64,000 nucleotides of DNA from Cohnella panacarvi Gsoil 349 (GCF_000515335.1 NZ_KI911563.1:965598-1029597), one strand, 5' to 3'. Positions 16,554 through 25,607 are shown, counted from the stretch's first letter. Notes: generated by a model not told the origin, from the sequence alone. Numbers and translations are program-made.

Positions 16554-16732
16554 AGGCGCGTCCTCCTAGCTTTCACTTTGTATTATAACCTGGTCTTAAT
16601 ACTTGAACTTAATCCCTATTATACTCTCCTTGGTAACAAAAAGAAACGTCCAACTACACAAGGTTTCCAAGCACGCTTCGGCGCGCCTGGAGCTGTGCAG
16701 GGACGATGCGGCATGCCGCGGTTTCGGTATGG

Positions 16733-18163
16733 TTAAGCGTGTCCGGCTCCTCCGTCCAACGCCAGCATGACTTCTTGCAAAGCTTCGGAGAGCGTCGGAT
16801 GCGGATGGACCGCGCGGCCGATCTCCCAAGGCACGGCATCCAGCAGCTTTGCGAGCGACGCTTCGGCGATCAGATCGGTCGCGTGCGCGCCGACGAGATG
16901 AACGCCGAGCAAGTCTCCGCTCTTCTCATCCGCGACGACCTTCGCGAACCCTTCGGCTTCGCCGTACACGAGCGCTTTGCCGAGAATTCGCAACGGAATT
17001 TTGGCCGTCTTCACGGCATGGCCGTTCGCCTTCGCGTCAGCTTCGGAATAGCCGATCGACGCGGCTTCCGGCCTTGAATAAATACAGCGCGGAATATCCC
17101 GGTCAGCCGAACGCGGCAGTTTCGTACCCAGCATATGATCGACCGCAACCGCGGCCTCGTGCATGGCTGCATGAGCCAGTTGAACGCCTCCGATGCAATC
17201 GCCGATCGCGTAGATGTGGGACTCTCCCGTCTGCAGCGTCTTCGCATCGACGACGACAAACCCTCTATCCGTCTTCACGTCCGTATTCTCCAACGTCAGA
17301 TGCTCGACGTTGCCTTGACGGCCTACCGACACGAGCATCTTCTCCGCGCTCAGCGAATGCGTCTTATCGCCGAGAACGACGTCCGCATGCACGCCGCCTT
17401 CGTCAACCCGGCACGACTCGATCCGAAGCGCGGCGCCGGTCAGCACGCTGACGCCTCTCTTCTTAAGCGCTTTGGCCAGCTCCGAGCTGACGTCTCTGTC
17501 CTCGCCCGGCACGAGCCGGTCCGCAGCCTCTACGATCGTCACTTCCGCGCCGAAGTCGCTCAGCATCGAAGCCCATTCCACGCCGATGACGCCTCCTCCG
17601 ACGATGACGATCGACTTCGGCAGTCTCGGCCAGCCGAACGCCTCGTCGCTCGTGACGACCGTCGTTCCGTCGTACGGCAATCCGTCTAACCGGCGTGGCC
17701 GCGATCCCGTCGCGATGATGACGTTCTTCGGCACGATGGTTTCGGTCTCGCCGTTATCGAGCGCGACGAACACCGATCCGCTGCGCGGAGAGAAAATATT
17801 AGGACCGATAATATTGCCGCTCCCGTGCAGCACCTGAATGCGATGCTGATTCATGAGCGCTTGCAAACCTTTATGTAATTGCTCGACGATTCCGGTTTTG
17901 CGCGATAGCACAGTCGTCCAATCGACGCGAATCTCCCCGTCCGGAACCTGCACGCCGTAGGCTGATGCTGCCACAGTCGTAGCATATACTTCCGCGCTTC
18001 GCAGCAGCGATTTGCTCGGAATGCAGCCGCGATGCAGACACGTGCCGCCAAGCTTGTCTTGCTCGATGATGACGACGCTGCGTCCGGCTTGCGCCGCCCT
18101 GACCGCCGCGGTGTAGCCTCCCGGCCCGCCGCCGATAATGGCGACATCGACTTCGATTGGCAT
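16733..18163 (-). CDS. lpdV: Dihydrolipoyl dehydrogenase (E3)
   Basis: FAD enzyme that reoxidises the lipoyl arm of the 2-oxoacid dehydrogenase. FAD-binding GGGPGGYTAAVRAAQ lies at about 11-25, the redox disulfide in GGTCLHRGCIPSK at about 41-53, the NAD-binding GGGVIGVEWASM at about 180-191 and the interface His-Glu in HPHPTLSE near 452. Length is 476 residues. ATG 18163 follows GGAGGGG; the frame opens 28 codons further but a sigma-A promoter lies there. It is the first gene of the bkd cluster, as in Bacillus lpdV, though the usual ptb-bcd-buk genes before it are missing. Confidence 0.93.
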   Translation of the reverse strand: MPIEVDVAIIGGGPGGYTAAVRAAQAGRSVVIIEQDKLGGTCLHRGCIPSKSLLRSAEVYATTVAASAYGVQVPDGEIRVDWTTVLSRKTGIVEQLHKGLQALMNQHRIQVLHGSGNIIGPNIFSPRSGSVFVALDNGETETIVPKNVIIATGSRPRRLDGLPYDGTTVVTSDEAFGWPRLPKSIVIVGGGVIGVEWASMLSDFGAEVTIVEAADRLVPGEDRDVSSELAKALKKRGVSVLTGAALRIESCRVDEGGVHADVVLGDKTHSLSAEKMLVSVGRQGNVEHLTLENTDVKTDRGFVVVDAKTLQTGESHIYAIGDCIGGVQLAHAAMHEAAVAVDHMLGTKLPRSADRDIPRCIYSRPEAASIGYSEADAKANGHAVKTAKIPLRILGKALVYGEAEGFAKVVADEKSGDLLGVHLVGAHATDLIAEASLAKLLDAVPWEIGRAVHPHPTLSEALQEVMLALDGGAGHA

Positions 18164-18196
18164 TGCGTTTCCCCTCCGTATAGTTGCTCGCTCTCT

Positions 18197-18225
18197 ATTG
18201 TACATCGTTTTGCCGCTAGGAACAA
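18197..18225 (-). promoter_or_regulatory. Sigma-A-type promoter of lpdV
   Basis: TTGTTC, a 17-base spacer and TACAAT are read on the minus strand, about 35 bases before ATG 18163. No sigma-54 type -24/-12 element was found here, unlike the Bacillus subtilis bkd operon. Confidence 0.65.
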
Positions 18226-18321
18226 AACCCCCGGGAAAATGTGCCAATGTGACGCTTTCATAGACAATAAACCCTGGAATCGTTATGATTATAGAAGTGG
18301 AAGGAGGGCCCTTATCATCCT

Positions 18322-18633
18322 ATGAAATTAATTATTCAGAGGCTCATCGCCATTCTGCTTCTCGTTATTCCCGGCCTGTCGGCCGCCAAAGGGTTCCTGC
18401 TTATGAAAGACGCCCTCTTCGATTACTTCGCGGATATGGGCGACGTGAAGATTACTCCGAACTTCGCCTGGGGATCTTTCGTTCTCGGAGCGTTCTTGTT
18501 TCTGCTAGGGATCGCCTTTATCGGCGGATGGGTGTTCTATCGCGACCGCAAGCGCAATTATTTGGCCCCGCGCTTTCGTCCCAAACGGCCGCCGCGTCCT
18601 CAACCAGCGCCCGAAGACAACCAAGCGGAATGA
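18322..18633 (+). CDS. yqzF: YqzF-like DUF2627 membrane protein
   Basis: A 103-residue protein with two transmembrane segments (about residues 7-24 and 50-72) and a basic, proline-rich cytoplasmic tail. The pattern RLIAILLLVIPG...MKDALFDYF and the place beside the bkd cluster match the uncharacterised YqzF/DUF2627 family. GGAAGGAGGG lies 13 bases before the ATG, longer than usual, but no closer in-frame start exists. It diverges from lpdV. Confidence 0.82.
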   Translation: MKLIIQRLIAILLLVIPGLSAAKGFLLMKDALFDYFADMGDVKITPNFAWGSFVLGAFLFLLGIAFIGGWVFYRDRKRNYLAPRFRPKRPPRPQPAPEDNQAE

Positions 18634-18650
18634 TAAACGGATTGCATACC

Positions 18651-18690
18651 AAAGAGGCTCCTGCGCCCAATCGGGCACAGGAGCCTTCGT
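18651..18690. terminator. Hairpin between yqzF and the foldase gene
   Basis: A 13-base GC-rich stem (GGCTCCTGCGCCC/GGGCACAGGAGCC, one mismatch) with a four-base loop lies between two convergent genes. Only short T tracts flank it, so it probably serves both genes with modest strength. Confidence 0.6.
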
Positions 18691-18704
18691 CGTTGTTCCG
18701 CGGC

Positions 18705-19793
18705 TTATTCGGTCGTTGCCGATGCCGAAGCCGACGGCGAAGCTTCAGGCGATACGGACGGAGAAGCTTGCGCATCTTTCTTCTCGCCGATTTTCTCCCA
18801 ATGGTTGTCCGCTTTAAGCTTGTCCATCCACGTCGTGCCGTTCGTGTTCAACTGTTCTTGCCAGTACAACGTCTGAACGTCCGGCTCCTGGATGTCCGTA
18901 ACCTTGATGATGTGGTAGCCGAAATCCGATTTGACCGGTTCGCTGACCTCTCCGACTTTAAGCTTGAAGGCGGCTTCCTCGAATTCCGGAACCATCTGGC
19001 CGGAACCGAAGTAGTCCAGATCGCCGCCGTTAACGGCCGAACCCGTATCGGTAGACTTCGATTTCGCCAGTTCCGCGAAGTCTTGTCCTGCTTTCAAATC
19101 AGCCTCGATCGCGTCCGCTTCCTCTTTCGTTGCCACGAGGATGTGAGAAGCTCTTACCTTTTTCTGCGCCGCGATCGCATCTTTATTCTCGTCCGCGTAC
19201 GCTTGGATCACCGCGTCCGTTGCCGGGTTCTGGTTCTGGTAAAGCAACTTCCTCAGCAGAGTAGGCGCGACTTGTTTCTGTTTCAATTCATCCATCGAAA
19301 TGCCTTGTTGATCGAGCGCTTGCTGCAGCGCTTCCATACCGCCGAAGTTGCCTGCAAAATCAGTGACTTCTTTATCCAACTGGTCGTCCGTTACGGCAAT
19401 GCCGGCTTTGTCAGCCAGCTGCTTAACCAGCTTGTTCTCCGCGACGGAGTCTACCATCTGGGAAATCTGATCCCCGAACAGCATGTCTTCCATTCCTTCG
19501 TAGAAGTCGGCTTTCGATAACGCGCCTCCGTCGTACTTCACGAGCTTCTCTTTCGAACCGCCCATCGGATTGATAATGAGCACGACGGCCAGCGCGGCGA
19601 CCGCGACAACCGACACGACGATCCAAGGCCAAGCCGGCATCGCCGATTTAGGGGCATTAGGCGCTTGTTGTACAGGGTCGGCGCTCAGCAATGCTTCATT
19701 CTCTTCCCGTTCCGTCTCCAAGTCAAGCGTCTCCGCGTGATCGCGATTGTCGCTCTCCGGCGCGTTCGCTTGCTCTTTATTCCATTCGTTCAT
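18705..19793 (-). CDS. Membrane-anchored PpiC-type peptidyl-prolyl isomerase (PrsA-like foldase)
   Basis: The 362-residue protein has an acidic cytoplasmic N-terminus of about 52 residues, one transmembrane helix at about 53-75, a SurA-like chaperone segment and a parvulin PpiC domain at about 215-305 ([17 protein letters not shown]...[21 protein letters not shown]...[10 protein letters not shown]). The tail is a Ser/Ala/Pro-rich low-complexity stretch. It should help fold exported proteins outside the membrane. Classical PrsA is a lipoprotein; here there is no lipobox, only a signal anchor. It lies in the gap before spo0A with its own start at ATG 19793 after GAGG. Confidence 0.87.
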   Translation of the reverse strand: MNEWNKEQANAPESDNRDHAETLDLETEREENEALLSADPVQQAPNAPKSAMPAWPWIVVSVVAVAALAVVLIINPMGGSKEKLVKYDGGALSKADFYEGMEDMLFGDQISQMVDSVAENKLVKQLADKAGIAVTDDQLDKEVTDFAGNFGGMEALQQALDQQGISMDELKQKQVAPTLLRKLLYQNQNPATDAVIQAYADENKDAIAAQKKVRASHILVATKEEADAIEADLKAGQDFAELAKSKSTDTGSAVNGGDLDYFGSGQMVPEFEEAAFKLKVGEVSEPVKSDFGYHIIKVTDIQEPDVQTLYWQEQLNTNGTTWMDKLKADNHWEKIGEKKDAQASPSVSPEASPSASASATTE

Positions 19794-20160
19794 TGCGATG
19801 TTGCCTCCTCAATAGTAGTGAATCTTCGTCGGGCTCGAACTGACTCACCTCTTATTTAAAAAAACTAACCTCCCTACTATATCAGATTTTCGAGATCGTA
19901 CATTAAAACAAGATGAAAAATAACGACGAAAAAAAGAGCAGTTATTTTACAACAATTTGCAGTTATTTCGTCTGCTTCCTGATCAAAATAGTTGAATAAC
20001 AACGATTTGCAGTTAGTTTCCAGCCAAAAGCTACAACTCCAGCGTTGATGTCCAATTAACAGTCGATCTGTTGTTATTTTCCCCAGAACACCCGATTTCC
20101 TAAAAATAACTATCGATTTGCTGTTAATGTGTTCGCGGTCGCTAGCCATGAACAATGAAC
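19794..20160. repeat. Gene-free gap with four degenerate palindromic repeats
   Basis: Four related units near 19950-19970, 19996-20019, 20053-20080 and 20102-20129 approximate AACAACGATTTGCAGTTATT. They are spaced about 50-58 bases apart and are partly self-complementary around CGAT. A 92-codon antisense frame here only follows the repeats. I see no gene and no clear promoter. Confidence 0.65.
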
Positions 20161-20174
20161 CGGCTACTAGAGCA

Positions 20175-20203
20175 TAAAAAAACCGCCTATCGGCGGTTTT
20201 TAG
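20175..20203 (-). terminator. Intrinsic terminator of spo0A
   Basis: AAACCGCC pairs with GGCGGTTT across a four-base loop and is followed on the minus strand by seven T. Confidence 0.9.
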
Positions 20204-20231
20204 TCTAGCTGTAATCCTTACCCTGAGCCTC

Positions 20232-21050
20232 CTAGCTCACCTTGTGCTCGATGCGGAGCTTGTCGGCTACCATGGCGATGAACTCGGAGTTCGTCGGCTT
20301 CGACTTCGCGATGTTGATCGTGTAGCCGAACAGGTGGCTGATGCTGTCGATGTTGCCGCGCGTCCAAGCGACTTCGATCGCATGGCGGATCGCGCGTTCG
20401 ACTCGGCTTGGCGTCGTCTTGAATTTCTCGGCGATCGCCGGGTACAGCGTCTTCGTGATCGCTCCGAGAATTTCGATGTTGTTATACACCATCGTGATCG
20501 CTTCGCGCAAATATTGATACACTTTAATATGCGCGGGAACGCCGATCTCGTGGATGATGCTCGTAATGTTGGCATCGAGATTTTTCGGTTTGCCGATCGG
20601 CACGATATTCGAGCGAATCGCGCTTCCTGCCGCCGAAGAAGCGGAGGACGACACGGATACCGGGGATGACACGCCGGCCAGTTGACGAATCCGGTTAGCG
20701 AGAACGTCCATGTCGAACGGTTTCAATATGTAGTAGGATGCTCCGAGTTGCACCGCTCTTTGCGTAATGTTCTCTTGGCCGAATGCCGTCAGCATAATGA
20801 TTTTAGGCATCGGCGATAAATTCATATCCCGCAATTTCTCCAGTACGCCCAGGCCGTCTAAATGCGGCATAATAATATCGAGGATCATGACATCCGGAAC
20901 TCTACGGGTTTCCTCAAGCTGACGAATGACCTCTTCTCCGTTGTACGCCACTCCGATGACCGTCATATCATCCTGTTCTTGGATGTACTCTGAAAGTAAA
21001 TTCGTAAATTCTCGGTTGTCGTCTGCAAGGAACACTTCAATCCGCTGCAA
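20232..21050 (-). CDS. spo0A: Sporulation master regulator Spo0A
   Basis: Response regulator that, when phosphorylated by the phosphorelay, starts sporulation. The receiver domain covers about 1-125 with the acidic pair in LADDN (8-12), the phospho-acceptor Asp in [12 protein letters not shown] near 56, the Thr of MLTAFG and the Lys of LKPFD. A Ser/Ala-rich linker near 130-147 joins the sporulation effector domain (about 160-272), whose helix-turn-helix includes [20 protein letters not shown]. The start is TTG at 21050 after AGGGAGG. It follows spoIVB, as in Bacillus. Two 0A boxes lie upstream. Confidence 0.98.
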   Translation of the reverse strand: MQRIEVFLADDNREFTNLLSEYIQEQDDMTVIGVAYNGEEVIRQLEETRRVPDVMILDIIMPHLDGLGVLEKLRDMNLSPMPKIIMLTAFGQENITQRAVQLGASYYILKPFDMDVLANRIRQLAGVSSPVSVSSSASSAAGSAIRSNIVPIGKPKNLDANITSIIHEIGVPAHIKVYQYLREAITMVYNNIEILGAITKTLYPAIAEKFKTTPSRVERAIRHAIEVAWTRGNIDSISHLFGYTINIAKSKPTNSEFIAMVADKLRIEHKVS

Positions 21051-21124
21051 TGTCTGGTCCTCCCTTTCTCTATGCGAGATTTTATTCTGAAAAACGCATA
21101 TTATCGTTTCCCTGTTAATCCGAT

Positions 21125-21131
21125 TTCGACA
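21125..21131 (-). promoter_or_regulatory. 0A box near the spo0A start
   Basis: TGTCGAA on the minus strand (TTCGACA on plus) is an exact match to the 7-base Spo0A-binding site, about 75 bases before the spo0A start. Confidence 0.6.
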
Positions 21132-21209
21132 TGGCGTTTAGCAAATCCTTCTTCGAGTTTAAACTTTTTCTTTATTTTTTTGATGTTATAGAATATAATT
21201 ATTAATTTA

Positions 21210-21244
21210 CGTCAAATGACGATTTAATTCTTTCTTTTTCGACA
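21210..21244 (-). promoter_or_regulatory. spo0A promoter region with an upstream 0A box
   Basis: A second exact 0A box, TGTCGAA, lies at 21238-21244, followed by TTGACG (21210-21215) as a possible -35 and a very A/T-rich stretch that offers several -10 boxes. Autoregulation of spo0A through 0A boxes is known in Bacillus; the exact start site cannot be read here. Confidence 0.55.
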
Positions 21245-21269
21245 AATGTTCGGATTTAGATGTGCGGAA

Positions 21270-21304
21270 AATAAGCAAAATCTAAGGCGTTAAACCGCCT
21301 TAGA
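21270..21304 (-). terminator. Terminator overlapping the spoIVB stop codon
   Basis: The stem TCTAAGGCG/CGCCTTAGA encloses GTTTAA, so the spoIVB stop codon TAA is in the loop; TTTTGCTTATTTT follows on the minus strand. Confidence 0.8.
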
Positions 21305-22624
21305 CGTTGATTGCTCCTGTGTAGAATTCAACATGATTCCCGCATCTTGTAGCATCCACTCGATAAAACACCCATATCCTGAGGTTGGATCGTTGACGAA
21401 CACGTGGGTGACGGCCCCGACCAACTTCCCTTTCTGGATGATCGGACTACCGCTCATTCCCTGAACGATTCCGCCCGTACGCTCCAGTAATTTCGGATCC
21501 GTGATGCGTATGACCATGCCTTTCGTTGCCGGCGCGGACTGTCTGGATACATGCGCGATCTCGATATTGAAGCGCTCCACCTTCTGGCCGTTCACGACGG
21601 TTAAGATTTGCGCCGGTCCTTCCTCGACTTCTTCCGCGAACGCTACCGGAATCGGATCGGCATGATAAGCGTGATCCGGCAATGCTTTCATCCGGCCGAA
21701 TATGCCGAACGACGTGTTGCGTTCCACGCTTCCCAGCGTGCGGCCTTCTTTAATGAAGCTGGCCCTCTTCTCGCCCGGCTCGCCGTTCTGGCTTTTGGAT
21801 ATCGACGTCACTTTGGATTGCAGGATTTCTCCGCTTCCGACCACGATCGGCGTCTGCGTATCCATATCGGTAATAACGTGGCCCAAAGCTCCGTAGACTC
21901 CTTGATCAGGCGCGTAGAAAGTCAACGTGCCTACGCCCGCCGCGGAATCGCGAATGTACAATCCGAGACGCCACGCTTTGTCTTCTACATCGTAAGCCGG
22001 CGTTAATGTCGTCCGAAACCGATCCTTGCCCCGCTGAACGAGCATTCGCATAGGCGAGCGATTCCGTCCGGCAGACTCCGCGAACGCGGCGATTTTCGTA
22101 ATGTCGTTGCAGGGCTCGCCGTTGATTTCGACGATCAGATCGCCAAGCCGAAGCTTAGCTTCCTCGCCCGGCGATATTTTCTTGTTCGCCGATGCTTTAA
22201 CCAAATGGTGTCCGACGACCATAATGCCGGCCGATTTCACTTTTACGCCGATCGTCTGGCCTCCGGGGATCACCCGCAAATCGGGAATGACTTGCAATTG
22301 TACGGTCTTGAAAGGGATCTTGCCGAACAACCGAAGCTTCAGCTCTGTATTGCCGCTATGCTTAGGCTGGATGGATAAAGGCCGGCGAAGATCTACGGGA
22401 ACTTTGCCGTTATCGCTTCCGTTAATGCCGGCCACGCGCGGATCAAGCAAGCCTTCCGCGTAAACCGGCATTTCGTAATGAAGGGATAACGCTTGTCCTT
22501 GGAACATTCTCAGCTTGCTCGGAAATGCCGCGAAATGCTGAACGGGCGCGGAACAGACGACGATACAGAGGATTAGAACGATGACAAGTCCCATCCGGCG
22601 TTTTCTGGACGGTTGCTGGTACAA
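21290..22624 (-). CDS. spoIVB: SpoIVB peptidase (intercompartmental sporulation signal)
   Basis: Serine peptidase secreted from the forespore that cleaves SpoIVFA and so triggers pro-sigma-K processing in the mother cell. The N-terminal signal anchor is at about 12-30. A PDZ domain lies near 115-200 (GIMVVGHHLVKA...GDLIVEINGEPC) and the S55-type peptidase domain after it, with His in YGALGHVITD near 250 and the catalytic Ser in GIVQGMSGSPI near 390. Length is 444 residues. The start is TTG at 22624 after AGGGAG. Its place between recN and spo0A is conserved in Bacillus. Confidence 0.96.
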   Translation of the reverse strand: MYQQPSRKRRMGLVIVLILCIVVCSAPVQHFAAFPSKLRMFQGQALSLHYEMPVYAEGLLDPRVAGINGSDNGKVPVDLRRPLSIQPKHSGNTELKLRLFGKIPFKTVQLQVIPDLRVIPGGQTIGVKVKSAGIMVVGHHLVKASANKKISPGEEAKLRLGDLIVEINGEPCNDITKIAAFAESAGRNRSPMRMLVQRGKDRFRTTLTPAYDVEDKAWRLGLYIRDSAAGVGTLTFYAPDQGVYGALGHVITDMDTQTPIVVGSGEILQSKVTSISKSQNGEPGEKRASFIKEGRTLGSVERNTSFGIFGRMKALPDHAYHADPIPVAFAEEVEEGPAQILTVVNGQKVERFNIEIAHVSRQSAPATKGMVIRITDPKLLERTGGIVQGMSGSPIIQKGKLVGAVTHVFVNDPTSGYGCFIEWMLQDAGIMLNSTQEQSTSKAV

Positions 22625-22762
22625 GTTCTCACGCTCCCTTACAGGTTAACCGGCGTTCACCAATCATTCATGATTCGTGCCGATGACGTACCTATAAGGT
22701 AACCGTGCCCCCCCGCTTTTATGTTCCCGAAAAGCTTCCTACGTCATTCAATTGTGCCGTCG

Positions 22763-24448
22763 CTACGCGTTTTTTCGGGTTTCGGCCAAAGCAAGCATTT
22801 CTTGAGCATGATGACGTGTTTTTTCCGTTACTTCCACGCCGCCGAGCATTCGCGCCAGTTCTTCCACGCGCTGCGCCTTAGACAATTCGGTAACGGACGT
22901 AATCGTGCGCGAATCGTCCGTCACCTGCTTGGAGATCTCGTATTGATGATCCGCCATGCAAGCGACTTGCGGCAAGTGAGTGATCGCGAACACTTGGCAA
23001 TTGCGCGAGAGCAGCGACAGCTTCTCCGCGATCGCCTGCGCGGCGCGTCCGCTTACGCCGGTGTCGACTTCGTCGAAGACGAGCACCGGCACTTCGTCGA
23101 TGCGGGCGAAGATCGCTTTAAGCGCCAGCATGACGCGGGACATCTCGCCGCCGGACGCGATCTTGGCCAGCGACTTCGGCGGTTCCCCAGGGTTCGAGGA
23201 AAGCAGAAATTCCGCCGTGTCGATGCCCGACGCGGTCAACGGACCGGCGGCTAGCTTCACTTCGAACACCGAGCGGTTCATTTGCAGCGCCGCCAGCTCT
23301 TCCCCGATCGCGGCGGCAAGCACGCGGGATGCGTCGCGGCGGATAGCCGACAGCGTATCGGCGCGGGTCCGCAGCTCCGCGAGCAAAGCTTCCTCTTGTT
23401 CGGCGAGCGACTTCAGCAGCTCGTCGCTGTTCTCCAGTTGAGACGCTTCCGATTGGCTTCGTTCCATATAAGCGACGACTTGCTCGATCGTCTCTCCGTA
23501 TTTGCGTTTCAGGGAATGGATCAGATCCAGCCGCTCCTCGATCGCCTCGAGACGGTCGGCGTTGAATTCGATCGTCTCTCTGTAATCCCGCAACTGGTAA
23601 GCGGCGTCTTCTACGCCGTAATAAGCCGATTGCAGCTGCTCGACGAGCGGCTCCAGCACGGCGGGATCGACTTTGGCAACGTCGCGCAGCCGGTTTAGCG
23701 CGCGCGATATTGCGCCCATGCCTTTGTTACCGTACAGCAGCTCATGGGATTCGGCTACCGCTTCCGCCAATTTCTCGGCATGCGTTAGTTTGCGCTTCTC
23801 GTCTTGCAGGGATTCGTCTTCCCCCGGCTTCAGCTTCGCCTGCTCGATCTCTTCGATCTGATAGCGGTACAGATCGAGCATTTGCATGCCTTGCCTGGAC
23901 TTCGATTCCAAGTCGCGCCGTTCCTTGCCGACGGCGATGTATTGACGATACAGCTTCGAATATTGTTCCTTCTCGGAAGCGATCTGTTCCCCGGCGAACA
24001 AGTCCAGCCATTCGAGATGGCGGTCCGTCCGCAGCAGCGACTGCGGCTCGTGCTGGCCGTGGATGTTCACGAGATGTTCTCCGACTTCTCGCAGCATCGA
24101 CAGCGTGACGCTCTGCCCGTTAATCCGGGCGGAAGATTTGCCGTGCGCCTGCAGCTCCCTGCGAACGATCAGCGTCTCCTCTCGTTCTGCTTCGATGCCG
24201 AGCCGGTTAAGCGTCTCCCACACGGGATGGTTCGGCGATACGTCGAACAGCGCTTCGACGTCTGCGCGGTCGTTGCCGTGCCGGATCATCTCGGCCGAAC
24301 CGCGGCTGCCCGACGCCAGCGCGAGCGCGTCGATAACGATCGATTTGCCTGCGCCCGTCTCCCCCGTCAACACATGGAATCCGCCATGAAACCGGACCGT
24401 TACTTGCGATATGACAGCCAAATTCCGAATCGTAAGCTCACGCAGCAT
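22763..24448 (-). CDS. recN: DNA repair protein RecN
   Basis: SMC-like ATPase that gathers DNA ends in double-strand-break repair. The Walker A motif TGETGAGKS lies near residue 28-36, a long coiled coil covers about 160-380, and the C-terminal ATPase half has the signature LASGGEMSRVMLALK near 455-469 and Walker B VLVFDEVDTGVSG near 483-495. ATG 24448 is preferred over the earlier in-frame start because GGAGGG lies ten bases before it and homologues begin MLRELTI. Length is 561 residues. It follows argR, the common Bacillus order. Confidence 0.97.
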   Translation of the reverse strand: MLRELTIRNLAVISQVTVRFHGGFHVLTGETGAGKSIVIDALALASGSRGSAEMIRHGNDRADVEALFDVSPNHPVWETLNRLGIEAEREETLIVRRELQAHGKSSARINGQSVTLSMLREVGEHLVNIHGQHEPQSLLRTDRHLEWLDLFAGEQIASEKEQYSKLYRQYIAVGKERRDLESKSRQGMQMLDLYRYQIEEIEQAKLKPGEDESLQDEKRKLTHAEKLAEAVAESHELLYGNKGMGAISRALNRLRDVAKVDPAVLEPLVEQLQSAYYGVEDAAYQLRDYRETIEFNADRLEAIEERLDLIHSLKRKYGETIEQVVAYMERSQSEASQLENSDELLKSLAEQEEALLAELRTRADTLSAIRRDASRVLAAAIGEELAALQMNRSVFEVKLAAGPLTASGIDTAEFLLSSNPGEPPKSLAKIASGGEMSRVMLALKAIFARIDEVPVLVFDEVDTGVSGRAAQAIAEKLSLLSRNCQVFAITHLPQVACMADHQYEISKQVTDDSRTITSVTELSKAQRVEELARMLGGVEVTEKTRHHAQEMLALAETRKNA

Positions 24449-24507
24449 ACGTATGAGTCCCTCCATGTACCGCTAGTCGCAAGGATGAAAGCATGTAATA
24501 ACCGGAT

Positions 24508-24957
24508 CTATTCCATCATTTCGTAAATGCGCCGCGTCAGATCTTCCCCGAGCGCTTTGGATCTGCAGATGACGAGCGTCGTATCGTCTCCGCCGATCGT
24601 GCCGACGATCTCGGGCCAGTCCATGCCGTCGATCAACGAAGCGATCGTTCCGGAAGTGCCGGGCAGGCATTTCAGTACGACCAGGTTCTCGGCGGCATCC
24701 GCGCTCACGAAATGATCGAGCAATGCGCGCTTCAGCTTGTGCGCGGGATTAAACCGCTGGTCTTGCGGCATCGAATATTTGTATCGCCCGTCCTCCAGCG
24801 GCACTTTGATCAGCTGCATCTCTTTAATGTCCCGCGACACGGTCGCTTGCGTAACCTGCATCCCTTCAGCGCCGAGCGCTTCCACCAAATCCTCTTGCGT
24901 TTCGATTTCGCTCGAACCGATGATTTCGCGAATTTTGCGCTGCCGTTGTCCCTTCAT
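24508..24957 (-). CDS. argR: Arginine repressor ArgR/AhrC
   Basis: A 149-residue hexameric regulator that represses arginine synthesis and activates its breakdown when arginine is bound. The N-terminal winged helix is at about 1-70 ([10 protein letters not shown]...[12 protein letters not shown]). The C-terminal arginine-binding domain has the [10 protein letters not shown] and [12 protein letters not shown] motifs near 100-130. ATG 24957 follows GGAGGATGG, and its ATGA overlaps the stop of the upstream unknown gene, so the two are translationally coupled. The argR-recN order is conserved in Bacillus. Confidence 0.97.
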   Translation of the reverse strand: MKGQRQRKIREIIGSSEIETQEDLVEALGAEGMQVTQATVSRDIKEMQLIKVPLEDGRYKYSMPQDQRFNPAHKLKRALLDHFVSADAAENLVVLKCLPGTSGTIASLIDGMDWPEIVGTIGGDDTTLVICRSKALGEDLTRRIYEMME

Positions 24958-25421
24958 CCGTCGCCATCCTCCACTTTGAATCTTACCGTTCTTACTAGCC
25001 GTTCGCCCGGATCCGCGACGATAATCCCTTCGCATTCGGGAAAAAGCAACGCGTAGACGAGTAATCGCTCGCGCAGCCCGCTCGCCGTCCACTCGGTCGG
25101 CTGCCGCGCGCGTTCCAGCTTTACCAGGTAGTACTTATGTTCCTTGGAGACCAAATAATCGAAATATAGACGGGTGGGCTGAACGGGTCCGTCGTCCACC
25201 TTCACTCCGAGCGGGACGCGATGCTTCCCGGATAACACGTCATACCCTTGCTGTCTCAGCAGCTCTACCGCGGCATCCGGCTCTACGCCTCCGGCATTGG
25301 CGAGCTTCCTTAACCTGGCGCCGGGAGGCTCGTACAGCCACCGATTCAACCGCCGCCATATCCACCACACCATAATGCCTGCCGCAATGGCCATAATCAG
25401 ACCGTCTCCGAACTTCGCCAA
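24954..25421 (-). CDS. Unknown membrane-anchored protein before argR (155 aa)
   Basis: I do not recognise a named family. The product has one N-terminal transmembrane segment (about residues 7-23, rich in Trp at its end: [12 protein letters not shown]), a helical stretch, then a mixed alpha/beta domain with [21 protein letters not shown] near 83-103 and [20 protein letters not shown] near the end. The strand-loop-strand with D and a later LVKLER pair faintly recalls a nuclease-like fold, but no complete catalytic set is visible. Start TTG at 25421 follows AAGGGGGAA. It overlaps argR by four bases, so it is co-expressed with it. Confidence 0.75.
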   Translation of the reverse strand: MAKFGDGLIMAIAAGIMVWWIWRRLNRWLYEPPGARLRKLANAGGVEPDAAVELLRQQGYDVLSGKHRVPLGVKVDDGPVQPTRLYFDYLVSKEHKYYLVKLERARQPTEWTASGLRERLLVYALLFPECEGIIVADPGERLVRTVRFKVEDGDG

Positions 25422-25542
25422 CCCCGCGTTCCCCCTTGACCGACTACGTTAAGCAGGAAGCGATGCTGATGCCGGATCGATAATTGGTACTATGTAATTT
25501 TCGCGATCCGACAGCCTAATTCCTCCAATCGGCGAACATATC

Positions 25543-25607
25543 AAAAACCCGAAGCGGCTCAGAACGAACCGGTCCGTATACTCCGGCCGTTCTTCGGCAG
25601 CTCCGGG
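25543..25607 (-). terminator. Long hairpin terminator after tlyA
   Basis: A long imperfect stem (arms beginning ACCCGGAG and ending CTTCGGGT) is followed by TTTTTG on the minus strand, 25 bases after tlyA. It separates dxs-tlyA from the unknown gene-argR pair. Confidence 0.7.

Noticed and set aside
18164-18300. Sigma-54 promoter before the bkd cluster (TTGGCAC present)
   Set aside because: The TGGCAC is not followed by a GC element at the needed distance; a sigma-A promoter fits better.
18285-19520. Long plus-strand frame (411 codons) opposite the foldase gene
   Set aside because: It covers yqzF in another frame and runs antisense through a clear PpiC gene; Arg-rich, low-complexity translation typical of GC-rich shadow frames.
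19877-20155. Minus-strand 92-codon frame in the gap before spo0A
   Set aside because: It only translates the degenerate repeat units; no start signal.
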